Shown in pieces: positions 11,691 through 24,300 of a stretch of 64,000 nt of DNA (position 1 is the first letter of the stretch; each line of letters begins with the position of its first letter). The translations under genes and the position numbers were made by a program. Origin of the DNA: Rachycentron canadum (Eukaryota > Chordata > Actinopteri > Carangiformes > Rachycentridae); the NCBI GenBank assembly GCA_038496675.1, contig CM076650.1, forward strand, positions 11,010,230 to 11,074,229. Direction: 5' to 3'. The notes below the pieces were generated by a model. It saw only the letters and a program-made list of their open reading frames with translations. It made no database searches and had not been told where the DNA came from.

Positions 11691-14261
11691 GAATAATAAA
11701 ACAGTGTTATGAGGCAGTTAAAATAGGTACCACCTCAACAAGGTACTACACCTTATTCCATCAGTAATAAGTATTTTTTCATCACAAGGTGGTAGAAAGA
11801 GCATTGATTTTATCTCCTCAAAACCTGGGCAATTATAAACAAAACTATTGGCTTGTTAGTAATGTGAGTGAAGGAGACCATTCATTTTTTTAACTGATGT
11901 TCATAATAACAGTTTCTTCTTCTCTGGCCAAGCATGAATGAGCAAAATTTAGTGAGACATTCTTTCCTGATTAGAAAACGGAAACAATTCAGTTGGCCTG
12001 TTGAGTTGTAAGCTCCTCTCACTTTTTTATTTCCCTGCTCCACAGTTAACTCATCTCTTTCTCCTCGGTTGTACAAGCAGAGCCAAAGACCTCCAACAGC
12101 ACTGAATTTCCATCATGGGATTCGGTCAAGAGTGGGAGCCGTCCTTTCAGCTTCAGTCACTCTCGGGCTTGTGAGGCTGCATTCACGTGTAAGGTTTTCT
12201 TTGAGAAAGCCTTTATGTTGTAACCACGGATGATTCATTCCTGCCAGAAATCTTTCTCGAACATAACGCTTCAGTGGCATGTGGAGAATATGAAAACTGA
12301 CAACGTGAATCAGGAGAATGCAACATGAAGCACTTTGGGAATCTGAAAAGCCGTGTGTGTGTGATGTGGTCAGACGGTCACAGCTGAGGCACCTGACAAA
12401 CTTGACGCCCCAGTCGACTCTTTGCAGGGCTAAAAAGAAAGGGTAAATAAAACCCAGAGGTCCTAATGTGCTCCCTGTGCGCTTGGCTGGACTCATGAGG
12501 GGTGAGCATGGTATGTTCGCCCTTTTGTCCGGCAAGATGACGGCCGCTCCTCTGTATTTAGCTGCGTCCGGGGGCCAGCGTAGGGCCAGCGAGGGGGGAC
12601 CCTGGGGCTGCACAGGTCACCCTCTGAGGTCATGATCTGAGTAACCAATCCAGAGAAAGAAATAAAGCAGAAATGAGATTGGCAGCCAGTGAGTGTCAGA
12701 GACTTCATCTCAAGTGACTGCATTTGGCCAAACTGAATGAGATCCAGCAAATAAATTTTCTCGTGTGAATGTTGATAGTGTGACTGAGTGCTTTCATTTT
12801 TAACTGAAAGAGTTTTTCGAGGGAGGGGCAGCATTAGTATAAAAGCAGATGACGTAGAACCAAAGAAAGACATTTAAACACTTAGAAGAGAGCCAACGAG
12901 AGAATGTGAAGGGAACGTACAAAAACACAACATTATAAATTTAACAAATGTTTCCTTTCATTTTACAATTTAGCAGCAGCTATGGTTGTGGTCATCATGA
13001 TGGTGGGCGAAGTGGTCATACCCTTACTGACCTCACTGTGACCTTCACAGCAGGGCACCCATGTCCAACACCAAGAACACGAAGCAACACAACACAGACT
13101 ATGGGAACAACAGCTACATAAGGCAATCTGTTGGAAATAAAAAATGTCATTCACCCAGTGAGGCAGACTGAGGTGCCAGAAAAAAAATCTTTTTGATGCA
13201 GTTGCACAGAGTTTTGTTAACATTTCAAAAATAGTTACAACTGCAGCACCACAATAACATATTCTACCAAATTCTTAATAGCTTGTGGATGTTTTAAGGT
13301 GTGTATATGTGTTTGCTAGAGATACTGGCGATGATGAAAAAATAAAAGTGTTTTCTCCCAGACTGAGTTAGATAACAACAAGACAGTTGTCCATAATTCA
13401 GATTTTTAAGGTTTTTTCTGAGGGGGACAAGGGTTGGGGCATTTTGGCCATCAATAATGAGATGATAGAAAATAAGGAGTGAGAGAAGAGGATGGTCACA
13501 AATGTTTCCAGCTGGACTCAAGCTGTGAACATTGTCTTGAACTTTTGGGCCACCAGGGTGCACTCATGACTCTAGTCTTTCACACTCATAACAATTTGCT
13601 GGTGCATGAGGGACACAGTGTCTGGATTCAGTTTACCAAGTGAAACAACATGTTCTGCTGTCTCTGTAATGTTTGTGCTGAATATGTGGAAATATTTCAG
13701 TAGGTTTATTTTTTTCTGTGCACAAGGCTCCAATGCGAGAGTTTCATTTTCTTGTTTGTTTGTAGGTTCAAAATTATGTCTTTTTCCACACTTTCAACAC
13801 ACTTTCACAATAAAACCCATCAACAATATTTTGTTCAACCAACATCCAACAAAATTAACAAAAGTTGATGTTAAAACTTGATGACAGTCGTGAAAGTTCC
13901 TAACATTGTAAAAAGTGAACATCCTATAATGAGCCATTCCAAAAGATAAGATGAATCTACTGTTCGGTTGTGCTTGATTTGACTTGACAGTTTTTTACAT
14001 AGCAACTGAGGTGTTTATACTTACTGTACATGTTCTTCCCAACTGATCTCCCAAGATGTCTGCTGGTAGGCCTGTGGAGATGAAGGCAAGAACATGGGTA
14101 AATGAATTAAAGCAATAGTTGACAAACAAGTCAGTTCCGTGGCTTTGAAACCGTATCTTACAATCTTACAGGAGAAGAGTTTAAAGTGTTTTTGTCAAAT
14201 ATCTTTTGACATTGTTTTTATGACTGCCTCCGCTCAACTCCTGCGATTAGTATGAGGCCAA

Positions 14262-14311
14262 CACACACAGACACACACACAGACACACACACAGACACAC
14301 ACACACACACA
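14262..14311 (+). repeat. CA/CAGA microsatellite
   Basis: Interrupted (CA)n with regular AGAC units. Confidence 0.9.
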
Positions 14312-16896
14312 AAGGAGTGTTTTTATACCCAACATTAATGCCCATTAGCAAAACAAACAAGGGCTTTAGAGTGCATCATTCAGAGGTATCTGCTGCACTC
14401 AGAGTTGGCAGTTCTCCCTGCCAACATGCCAAAAACGGGGGTGACTCTTGGGCTGGGATCCATTCAAAGCAACAACAACTAAACTGATCCCATGCATAGA
14501 AAGATTCAATTTGACCTTGTTTGGTATCAGACATGAATGTATGTGAAGTGAGTCCTCTCCTCACTTTACAATATCCACTCGGAATAAATGTACATATCTT
14601 TAGTACACCCTTTTTCTAAAGATAATACACCTGGTTTTTGTGTTTATCCCATTTACTTTTATGATCTGATTTCAAAAGGTATGAAAAACAGTAGCACATA
14701 CTTGGTTTCAAAAACATCCTCTGCTCTTACTGATAAACAAGAGGTTAAAAAGTATTTTTTTCTAAAAGAAATTTGTATGATAAGGTCTTATTTAATGTTC
14801 TCAATTTTTTCCCCAGTGTTTTAACCTAAAATCATTACAAAAACAGAACAGACTTATTATATTTATTATTATTAGTGTGATGGAGAAATCCATAAAGATA
14901 CAAATATTTGAAACTTTACATCAGCTGAGGTCAACCCCTATAGAAACTGGCTGATAAAAAAAAAAAACAAAAACAAAAAAAGAAGTTTCCAAAAAAAAAA
15001 AGCTTTTTCTGCTACAATCCAGGAGTTGAGAGAGGAATGGGAGGATTAAAAACAGCCACAGAACAAGCCAGCATTTGTGGAGAGAAGACACCCACAGATA
15101 ACTTTCTGAATGGCCGCTTACCCTTCTCCCTTTCTCTCCCCATCATATGATAGGAGAGGAGAGAAAAAGGACTAACAAGATGCACATTTTACATTGAAAA
15201 CTGTTATTGTTCCCCTCCTAATCTGGCCCACCATCTGAGAGGAGGGCTGCACTGAAGAGCGGAGGGGCTTTAATGGGAGGACGAGAGCCAACTCAGGGAT
15301 CGGGGAGGAGAGGGGAGAGAAAGGGGGGAGGTGGGGGGTTGGTCTTTGGCTTTAAGGAGGGGATCAGTTGGGAAGTGTAGAATGGATGTTTCTTTTTCTC
15401 TATGGGGGGAACTTTGTATTTGACTGTTGTTTGTATCTGTCTTTCAGTGGCCTGATCCCCGTGGGCCTGGACAGGGAGATGCCTCTATATGTGTTTGCAT
15501 GTGGGGAGTTGTGTGTGTGTGTGCATGCATGTGTGTCTATATGTGCGTGTGAGGCAGAGAGAGAAACTGATGGTGGGATCTACCCCTCTTCTTTCCTACA
15601 GCTGCAGCTCAGCGGATTAGCCGTCATCCACAAGGCAACATTACACAAGTAGCCTTTGAACAAAAGTCATGGATACTATTAATGATATGGTAATCCGTAA
15701 TGGAGCTACCTCCCAGTAGTGATTATACTGACATGGGAAGAATGTCCAAGAGTCCTGGACGCAACTACCCAAACAACACTGTGGCTATTGTTGGCAGGCC
15801 TGCACCTACATCCACTGGCATCAGCCGACTAACAATCCCTTCCTGCTATACACACACAGACATAGACACGAACACACACACAAACTGCCCCCTGCTTTTT
15901 TGACACCCTTCCCTCCACCCCGATCAACCTATGAATAAAAATGAAAACCCAAAAATGGATGGAGAGAAAGAGAGGGAGGCAAGGGGTGGGAACGGAGGGA
16001 AGAAAAACAAAGTGTCTTGGCCAGGATCAGGCAGGGATTTCTCCCTATGTGGTTCCCACACACTGACTCGAGCTCCTCTCTCTCTCTGCCCTGTCCATCC
16101 TTTCTCCTCGTAGCCAGGGAAGACCACACAAACACTAAATGATTTCATGATTTAATTCTGGACGGTGGTGGAAAGGATGAGAGTTGAGTCAGTGCTCCTC
16201 TTTTTATTCCTGGGGTGATAGTGGGAGTGGTGGGGTGGAGGTGGAGGTGGGGGAGGGAGATGGGGGAGAGGCCACTGTTTGCCTGGGTAAATGTTCTCCG
16301 TTGGACAGGCTGGGTCACAGCAGGGGTGTTTAACCCTCAAAACTTGTCTCTTTTAAATACCATTACCAATTTCTGTGTTCACTCCTGCCACTAATCCACT
16401 CTGATGTTACTGAGGTGAACACACTCAGGGGAGCTCAGAGTGTAATCACAGGACATTATTTCAAAAAGCAATGATGTGCATCAAATTAATAGGTACACGG
16501 ATTAACATTAAATAACATTAGTTTCTGAATGCATCATATCATCTATTTGCATAAACCTAACATTTGGGGGGTCTTTAACAGCTTGAAAAATGTACTTGAC
16601 CTTGTTATACAGGCTGAATAATTTAGGACTTTTAATAATTCAAAGAGAGTTGCCTATAAATGTGATTTTGAAATAATGAAATCGTTCATATTTCTGCTAC
16701 AAAAAATGATAAATTACTTCTGTCTCAGCTCTCAGAGACTTCAGCGGTAAAATATGGTGAATAACCAAGTCTCTTATTTGAATTCAGTAACAGTATGCTT
16801 GTAAAAGGTGAAACCTTGAAATACGGGTAAATCATAATGTGAGATCACATACTATATATTCCTGTATTCATACTATGTATTCCTGTATTCTGAATT

Positions 16897-16969
16897 CAAG
16901 ATGACAGATTATTTGCCAACAAGCCATGCCCTTGATGGCTTTTTGACAAATAACTTGTTAATCATCTTG
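16897..16969. ncRNA. Imperfect ~73-nt hairpin, possible microRNA precursor or palindromic regulatory element
   Basis: Residues 16909-16927 pair with 16935-16953: 17 of 19 positions are Watson-Crick, with mismatches at 16916/16946 and 16920/16942, closing a 7-nt loop (GCCCTTG). After an asymmetric internal loop (4 nt against 8 nt), CAAGATGA at 16897-16904 pairs perfectly with TCATCTTG at 16962-16969. Size and shape resemble a pre-miRNA, though the loop is short. I do not recognise either arm as a known miRNA. A decayed inverted-repeat element is an alternative. Transcription is unproven. Confidence 0.35.
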
Positions 16970-17581
16970 TAGCCCCATAGATTTCTCTTGTGCCAGCTTG
17001 GACGGGACCGTGGCTCTAAGCAATGACCTAGTTCATGATATTTTATTCATATAAAGCCAATATTACATTATATAAGAAGCTCAGTTTATGGTAAAAGGAA
17101 AGTGTACTACTTCTATAATTGGTCATAAGGTCATAAGAAAAGGAAAAAAAAAATCAAAGTTATTTTCAAAGGAAATTAGAAGGAATAGTTGATATCATTT
17201 TCACAAAGTGGGCTCTGTGGGATCCTCAGAAATGAGAAAACAAGGATGATGTCAATAAAACACAAGGGTTAAAGTAAAATGCTACAGTGCTGTCATACAG
17301 AGAACAATTATGCATTAGTCCCTGCTACCTATGGTATGTAGTTCAAAGGTCCAAATAATGCTTGCTTTTTATTTACAGATAAACATTTTTTACTATACAA
17401 TTCATTTCTTAAGCTGTTCATTTATTTGCTGTCTTTATCTAATTGTTCATATTAACAATGAAGGAAAAACAGAGAATATCCCACCATACAATCATAGAAC
17501 TATGTCATTGATAAAGTAATTCAGTTGGTAAATTGTTAGTATGGGAACATTTGTTCAGTATTTTACTAAGCAAGGATAGAA

Positions 17582-17583
<2 letters not shown>

Positions 17584-17620
<37 letters not shown>
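17584..17620. repeat. (AT)n microsatellite
   Basis: Perfect AT run just before the first copy of a 269-bp duplicated segment. Confidence 0.95.
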
Positions 17621-17622
<2 letters not shown>

Positions 17623-17889
17623 CAACACTGTAGATATGGTACAAAATGTTGAGTAACTCCTTTTTTAGGATCAATGCATGGCTGTCCTTCAAGGGGGAGT
17701 CCAGCAACATAACATCATGCTTTAGCATGTTTTTGTTAGATCCTCCCATCCTGGTAGATTGTTACAGCTTTTTATTTGCGGAATTTTTTTTTGCGAGGCC
17801 CAAGGAAGTGTAACTCTTGGCACAGATTTCCTAGACTTAAAAAAGCTCCTCCACGGACGACATGCAACTGTTTTCAGAAGCTGAGCTGA
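17621..17889 (+). repeat. 269-bp segment, copy 1 of an exact duplication
   Basis: Identical at every base I compared, homopolymer lengths included, to 18048-18316 (offset 427). Each copy follows an (AT)n run, and copy 1 runs directly into the N gap. The segment has no coding content. Most likely an assembly artefact around the gap; a recent tandem duplication is possible. Confidence 0.9.
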
Positions 17890-18003
17890 NNNNNNNNNNN
17901 NNNNNNNNNNNNNNNNNNNNNNNNNNNNNNNNNNNNNNNNNNNNNNNNNNNNNNNNNNNNNNNNNNNNNNNNNNNNNNNNNNNNNNNNNNNNNNNNNNNN
18001 NNN
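17890..18003. other. Assembly gap (114 N)
   Basis: Run of N between the two copies of the duplicated segment; ORFs drawn across it are meaningless. Confidence 0.99.

Positions 18004-18047
<44 letters not shown>
18004..18047. repeat. (AT)n microsatellite
   Basis: AT run at the right edge of the gap, directly preceding duplicate copy 2. Confidence 0.95.
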
Positions 18048-18049
<2 letters not shown>

Positions 18050-18316
18050 CAACACTGTAGATATGGTACAAAATGTTGAGTAACTCCTTTTTTAGGATCA
18101 ATGCATGGCTGTCCTTCAAGGGGGAGTCCAGCAACATAACATCATGCTTTAGCATGTTTTTGTTAGATCCTCCCATCCTGGTAGATTGTTACAGCTTTTT
18201 ATTTGCGGAATTTTTTTTTGCGAGGCCCAAGGAAGTGTAACTCTTGGCACAGATTTCCTAGACTTAAAAAAGCTCCTCCACGGACGACATGCAACTGTTT
18301 TCAGAAGCTGAGCTGA
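18048..18316 (+). repeat. 269-bp segment, copy 2 of an exact duplication
   Basis: Matches 17621-17889 exactly and then continues into unique sequence, so this copy is the one with natural right-hand context. Confidence 0.9.
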
Positions 18317-21300
18317 GTGATAAGTACAAAAGGCAGAGTGCACCCTTCAATATGATCCCTACGTACAACCACACACATACGCTGACCTGAAAACTTTGAA
18401 ATGCAGTGTATTGTATACTACAGTTTTGTCGTTTATTTGTGTTTGAAGAATTATTCTGGAAAAAGGAAAACAAGCTGACACTAACTGAAAAATAAATATC
18501 CAGAGATTATGGCAGGACTGTGGTGTATTTGTTTTGTGGATTAGTGAGAATCTGGTTCATAATATCATTCACAATGAAATAATAGACAAATATCACACAG
18601 TAAATTAAAGTCAAACCACTTCACTGCATCCACACAAGCTTTTCTTCTGCCAAATTTTGGATTAAAAACTTTCAAAGACAAAGCATTTTGAAGCAGCTTG
18701 TTTCAAGAGGGCCCAGTTAATTTATGCAAATTTACAAACAACATTTAAAATGCCACTTCTTAACCATTAGGCTGCCTCTGGACCAGTCCTCTTTGTAACA
18801 GCCCTGTCCTTGCTTGACTGATATGTCAAAGTTGAGGACACGGCAGAGAGACGAGAATGAAAATACCACACAGGCACTGACACAGGGATCAATCCGATTG
18901 GAATGATTTAGCATTTCTACGTTTTGAATAAAAATGAGTGTGCTAGACGATGGAGCAGTTTGATTAGTGGGATCCTTAAGTCCCTAGAAGCCTTCATGGC
19001 CTTTTCTCTCTTCCTTCACTGCCAGAAGAAAAGTCCTCTTTCTCTCTTTTCAGAAGTCCCTTGGTACCCCGGCTTTTTCCTCACTGTTGGTATTACAAAA
19101 TCCCCATTCAAAACAACCCTTGTCACCTGTCAACTAAGCCAGGCTGGTTTGCTAGGTCTTTATCCTCAGCACATAAACTCACACATACACAGAGTCTGAC
19201 TCCCAGCCCCCACCCCCATTTATGCACATATCCCCCTGCATTCATACAGATACATAGACACAGACACAAATTGCAAATCCCAACCGCACACACACACACG
19301 CCCACCCACTCACCCATGCTCACACACTAAAACCACATGTCTGAGAGCTGTTACTATAGCAGTTTAAAATTCATTACCCTGTTCACTTTAACAAACGTCC
19401 AACACTGGGATGGGCTGCTTTCAGCTGCGCTTTTGCTCGCTGTGGTGAGGCCCCGAGACTTCACGTGCACCGAGAAAGAAGGCTGTTGCATCATAGGCCA
19501 AATCTGCTGACTAGGAGAAGTTAACACAAGACAAGAAAAGTTTAAAGATTCAAGTAGAAGATAAAGGCAAAGGAAAAACTAAACCACCTGTTGACCCAAC
19601 AACCTTTAATACAATAAAAGAGAATAACATACTTGTTTTTTAATGTTTAGAGCTGTGCATTTGTCAAATTATTTCAGTATAATTGGTGTTTATAATAAGC
19701 TTTTTGTTTGCTGTGTATTTGCTATATTTTGTTATGATATATTTATTTTTTACTCGGTCCAATGCTCATTAAAAAAAACATATAGTTTTGTGTCTAAATA
19801 TGTTTCAGAATAGAAAACAAAATTCATTCATCACTTTAAAATGTTGTTTAAATTACATTTGGTGCCATATTTGACATTCATTCATGCGTAAATGTCTGTT
19901 GTCAATATTGTATTAAACTGAGATGAAAGGATGGCTTCTTCCCAGACTGGCACTAGGAAATGGGTGGTGAGCATTTCCGTTATTGACCATGTGGAACAGC
20001 TGTACAAACCTGAGCTCAAGTGAGAGTCTTGGCTTCTCTGTCTGAGGCGGGGGATGGACGGGCACTGGGTGGAAGTGGAGGAGGGGGTGTTAAACTGATG
20101 GCCGTAGAGAGGCGTAAGGGTCAGAGCAGAGGGTGGTCATCCGGCTCGGTCACTTAGCCGAGGCCCAGCATGCCCTGAGCAGCCGTCGCTCATTAACCCG
20201 CTGACAGGAGCTCCGGACACCGAGGACCGTTGTCCCACACAGAAAGGTCACGGGGTCAATCAGCCCTCTCCCCAGCCATCAAATCAAGATGGACGCACAA
20301 CCATCGACTTATCCCTAATCAAAGGGTCAGCGATGCATTGTCACTAACACACAAGCACACAACACACATCCATGCACGCACGCACGCACACACACACACA
20401 CACTGACACAGAATCTGCAATCAAAACAAATTGATTTATCAAAGGTGTTAAGCAAAAAAAAGAAAAAAACTAATCTACTTTTAAGGTTTTCAGATAATCT
20501 TGTGCCGCCTTTCAACAAAGACAATATGAGCATAGAGACATTTTGCTGAACTCTTGTGACATTTAATGGTTTTTTTTCATTGATTTCATCCTTACATTAA
20601 GTGTGTGAAGTGTGAAGAAATCAATTAAACTGATGTATAACCAAAGTTTTCACCTACCTGAGATGTAGTAAAAATATCTGGCAAACATTTTAGTCATAGT
20701 ATAATTATAGAAAATGCAAATATGGATCTGTTCTAGATCTGACCAGGGAAACACTAATCCAAACTATCCATGACTTATTGAATTATATTTAGGGGAGAAT
20801 TACATATAATAATATCATATTTAAGCCACTTTTACAATGATTTTTTTGTCATCACGATCACAAATGAAAATGTAACGTGTGAAATGTGGTATAAAGCATA
20901 AAAATAAAAACTGTTGATATAATATATAATAAGTAAAAGGTTAGTTTTAAAAAGATGCTTAAAGGGTGAATGAGCTCTTCAGTCAGATCATTCCTGTCAG
21001 CAAATGCAACTCTAAGAGACAATCTGGAGCCTGGGCCATGAAGAGCCCAATGAGTAACCTGACTTCTAGTGTGGATCTTGTGGCTGGTCATACATGAGGA
21101 TTTTCTCTGCTCTGTTTGCTTTGATATTTAGGTTTTCTGATGAAGCAACTGCTACATCAGTCAGTCAATTGAAACAAAACTTTTTTTGGAAGGTTTCCAC
21201 TTGGTCCCTGACTTAGTGAAAGCCATTTCTGATATATAACAAAATCATCAATCAAGTAATTGAAAAAATAATTGATGAATGAAAATAACCCTTAGTTGTA

Positions 21301-24300
21301 ACCTTATTTCAACTGGGGGTATTTGAAGGTGTTTCTATCATTTAGTTCCTTGTGTAGGGCTACTCCATGTAGGGAGTGGTTGATCTGCACTTCATGCTGC
21401 AGTCATTTTAAATTCATTCAAAATATTTATCAAGTATCATCATACTCTAATGATGATGGACATGACTGATATTCTCTGACCATTATGTGTGTAAAGTTTT
21501 CCTGTGTGTAATTGGGTGAAGTCATCCCTTTTTGATGAACCAAGGGAAAAAGGTGCAGCAGCTCTCTACAACTTAACACCCTTGAGAGACTAATACATTT
21601 ACATACATACCAGAGGTGTCGCACAATAGACTCCAGGTTAAACTCTTGACAAACTGTGTGACAAAGTGTTCCTCGTTACAAACTCTTAATTCAAGATGAG
21701 ATTATTTCACAGCTAAAATTACTCTGTTAATTTGGGACTTAGGGGCATTAGGAGGGTTCAGAATCTGTTTTAAATGGCCCTGAGGTTTGAAGAGGTTGTT
21801 GTCTTTCCAAGAAAACTGAAGAATGGATAAATGAAGTTCACACACTTGTGTGTGAGGAACCATCATCTTGAGGGTGCTACAAGTATATTACTGCACTGAA
21901 TTGATTAGGTTTTCTTGAGCGAACAGCAGCCCAAGTGGAATTCTTTTATCATGAGTGAGAGATGAGTGCCGCTGTTTAAAAGATTTCTACACTTCGGTGT
22001 ATATGGAAAACAACATAGCAAGAGGTTGAAGAGACGTCACAGCGTCAGAGCTTTGGTAATAATGTGTTGTGGGGGTTCTCAATTCCTGTGGCTTCTTTTC
22101 CATCATGAATGATATTTTGATATCCTTGTTGAATAAAACCTAATACTTCATCTCTGCACATTGTATGCATTGATATATGGTTCGTTTAAATGATTTTACC
22201 TGTATTTACAAAAGAATGTGTAGAAGGGCTTCTGAATATAACTAAAGGAGCAATGATATTACAACAATCAAGAATAAACATGTATCATTTACTCAATGTC
22301 TCTTCTCAAAGGAAACTATTAAAGCAAATATTATTAACCCCTAAATATACTAATTTAATTTATTAAGAGGTAGGGGAATCAATACCATGTATCTACATTT
22401 ATCTTATCTACACAGACACACACACAAACCATGTGTCGTTTATTTGGACTGATCCCAATTATTGTGCTCTACAGGGCCCCTAAACCCTGACAATGAACTG
22501 AAGGCAAAGTTTACTTTGTGTAATTTATCCAATCTAGGGAACTTAATCTGTGAATCTTTTGCTTGCCTGCTCAGCTGTCTCTCAGTCCTAATGCCAGTGC
22601 TGAAGTGCAAACACTGAGAGTCTGCACTGTCCACAAATTTTAACTATAAAAGCATCAAATACCTAAGTCTATGCAATTGTAGATATTATTTGTGGGATGT
22701 CTTGAGTTAGATGCAATGCTGTAGAAAGATAAGTCTAGTCTATTATTATGGGAAACAAAAGTGTCTTTTTGATATTTTCAGGTATATACTTTATGGTGTA
22801 TTTACACTGTGTGAGATGATGTCAGTTTTTTTTTTTTTTTGATGATAACAACTGTCACTCAAACGCTAACTCCCACCCTCCAACCTCAGACTTCTTACTC
22901 CTAGCACCCACTTTCTCTCTCTTTCTTTCCTCAGTCCCACATCTGCTCACATATTCGTATTCCCATTTTCACATCACCCCTGTTTCTCTTGAACCTCTTC
23001 TTTTCTCTCTTCCTCTCACCCTCCACCCCCTCTCCCGCCATGTCCATCCCTTCGTCCCCCACTGACTGTGTGTCTCCAGGTCTTCCTGATTGGTCATGGG
23101 GATTTCTCCTCCTTCTCCACAGCAGTGTGTGTTTGTCTACCTTGTCTGCTCTGCCATGGGCACTGCCCTGACTGCGGGTGAGAAACGTCAGCTGCATGAT
23201 GCTGTCTTTCTCTTTTTCTCTCTTTTTTTTACCCACACAGCCTCGCGTGTTCCTTTGACTCATATTGTCCTCAGTCAGCCTCTTTAACGTTAATGAAAAC
23301 AGGCCAACAGCCAATAATGCCACCAAAGAGAAGAGAGGGGAAACACTTAAATAATCTCTTTCCCCCTGAGCCCTGGAGAGCTCAGTCTCTCTGTCTGCTG
23401 AGGAGAACTCAGTGTGCACCCCAGCCTGTTGGATTTGAGGCAAGAGGATTGTAGTATAGTGACTTTAAACAGGAGACTCATGGGATCAAGACTTGTGGGG
23501 GTATAAACAGCCAACGTGATCATCTCTTAGGGAGAAGCTAAGCTTTTCTTAATATATATCCCTGTGTAAAATCTGCAGGATAATGCTGCTTATATTTATC
23601 ATTTATAACAGAAACACATAATGTTGTGTATAATGTAGAATATTGTTTATTTGTATATTAGTATGTAGTTTATTCGTCTGTGCCATAGATTTGTTTTTTT
23701 GTACAAAAACTATTCCCTGATGCTAATATTAGCTATTAAATGTTACGTTAGGTGACATGTGACATGTTACTACATTACAATGTACATGAGCATGATGGTT
23801 TATTTTCAATAGTACGTACTTTAATAGAGTAATTCTCACTACTCACAAGTGCAGCAAATGTGTATTAATCCACAGCAGAAAGAAGATAGTTCTCAACAAA
23901 TGCACTATTAACTTCTGTTTCAGTAATGTCTGCTCAAAACTATGTGCCCAGCTGTATCGGGAAATTAGATGAAACTGGTTTTTAAAGATTTATGTCTCAA
24001 TAGGAACCAATGGACATTGCACACACAGTGCCACGGTCAGCGTAGGAAAAGTATAAATAGATGACTAAACACATTGATGTTAGTTCTTTACACATTCATC
24101 ATTCACATGTTTATCACTAAGGTCACAGTGAAAGGTTTTTGTTCTCACCATTTACACAAATGAAGATACTAGAAACACATCTGAATATAATACAATCCAG
24201 TACAACCACAACACTAATTTGATCTTAAATCTAAAACTTATATTTCACAATGTCAACAAAAACTGAACTTGGGCATCATAGAAATATTCTTTGTAGCACT

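Larger units (their letters stand above)
8956..17580. other. Large non-coding interval between helt and slc25a4, left part
   Basis: No gene is recognisable. The interval holds a GT microsatellite at 9151-9206, a purine-rich tract at about 9367-9490 followed by a pyrimidine tract at 9540-9610, a worn repeat at 11538-11690, a CA-type array at 14262-14311, G-rich tracts at about 15290-15350 and 16205-16275, and a hairpin at 16897-16969. Some longer ORFs (for example 12113-12613 on -) have no domain, no family resemblance and no splice context. Stretches such as 9620-10200 and 15040-15280 look less degenerate and could be conserved elements; only alignment could tell. Confidence 0.5.

Noticed and set aside
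12113..12613. 166-codon ORF on the minus strand
   Set aside because: No recognisable domain, biased composition, no splice or promoter context, and an overlapping ORF of similar length in another frame. Most likely chance.
15700..15903. 67-codon ORF with a protein-like start
   Set aside because: No family match, no splice sites supporting an exon, and it ends in a CA-type repeat.
22931..23443. 170-codon minus-strand ORF rich in Arg, Lys and Glu
   Set aside because: It is the reverse of a pyrimidine-rich tract, which explains both its openness and its composition.
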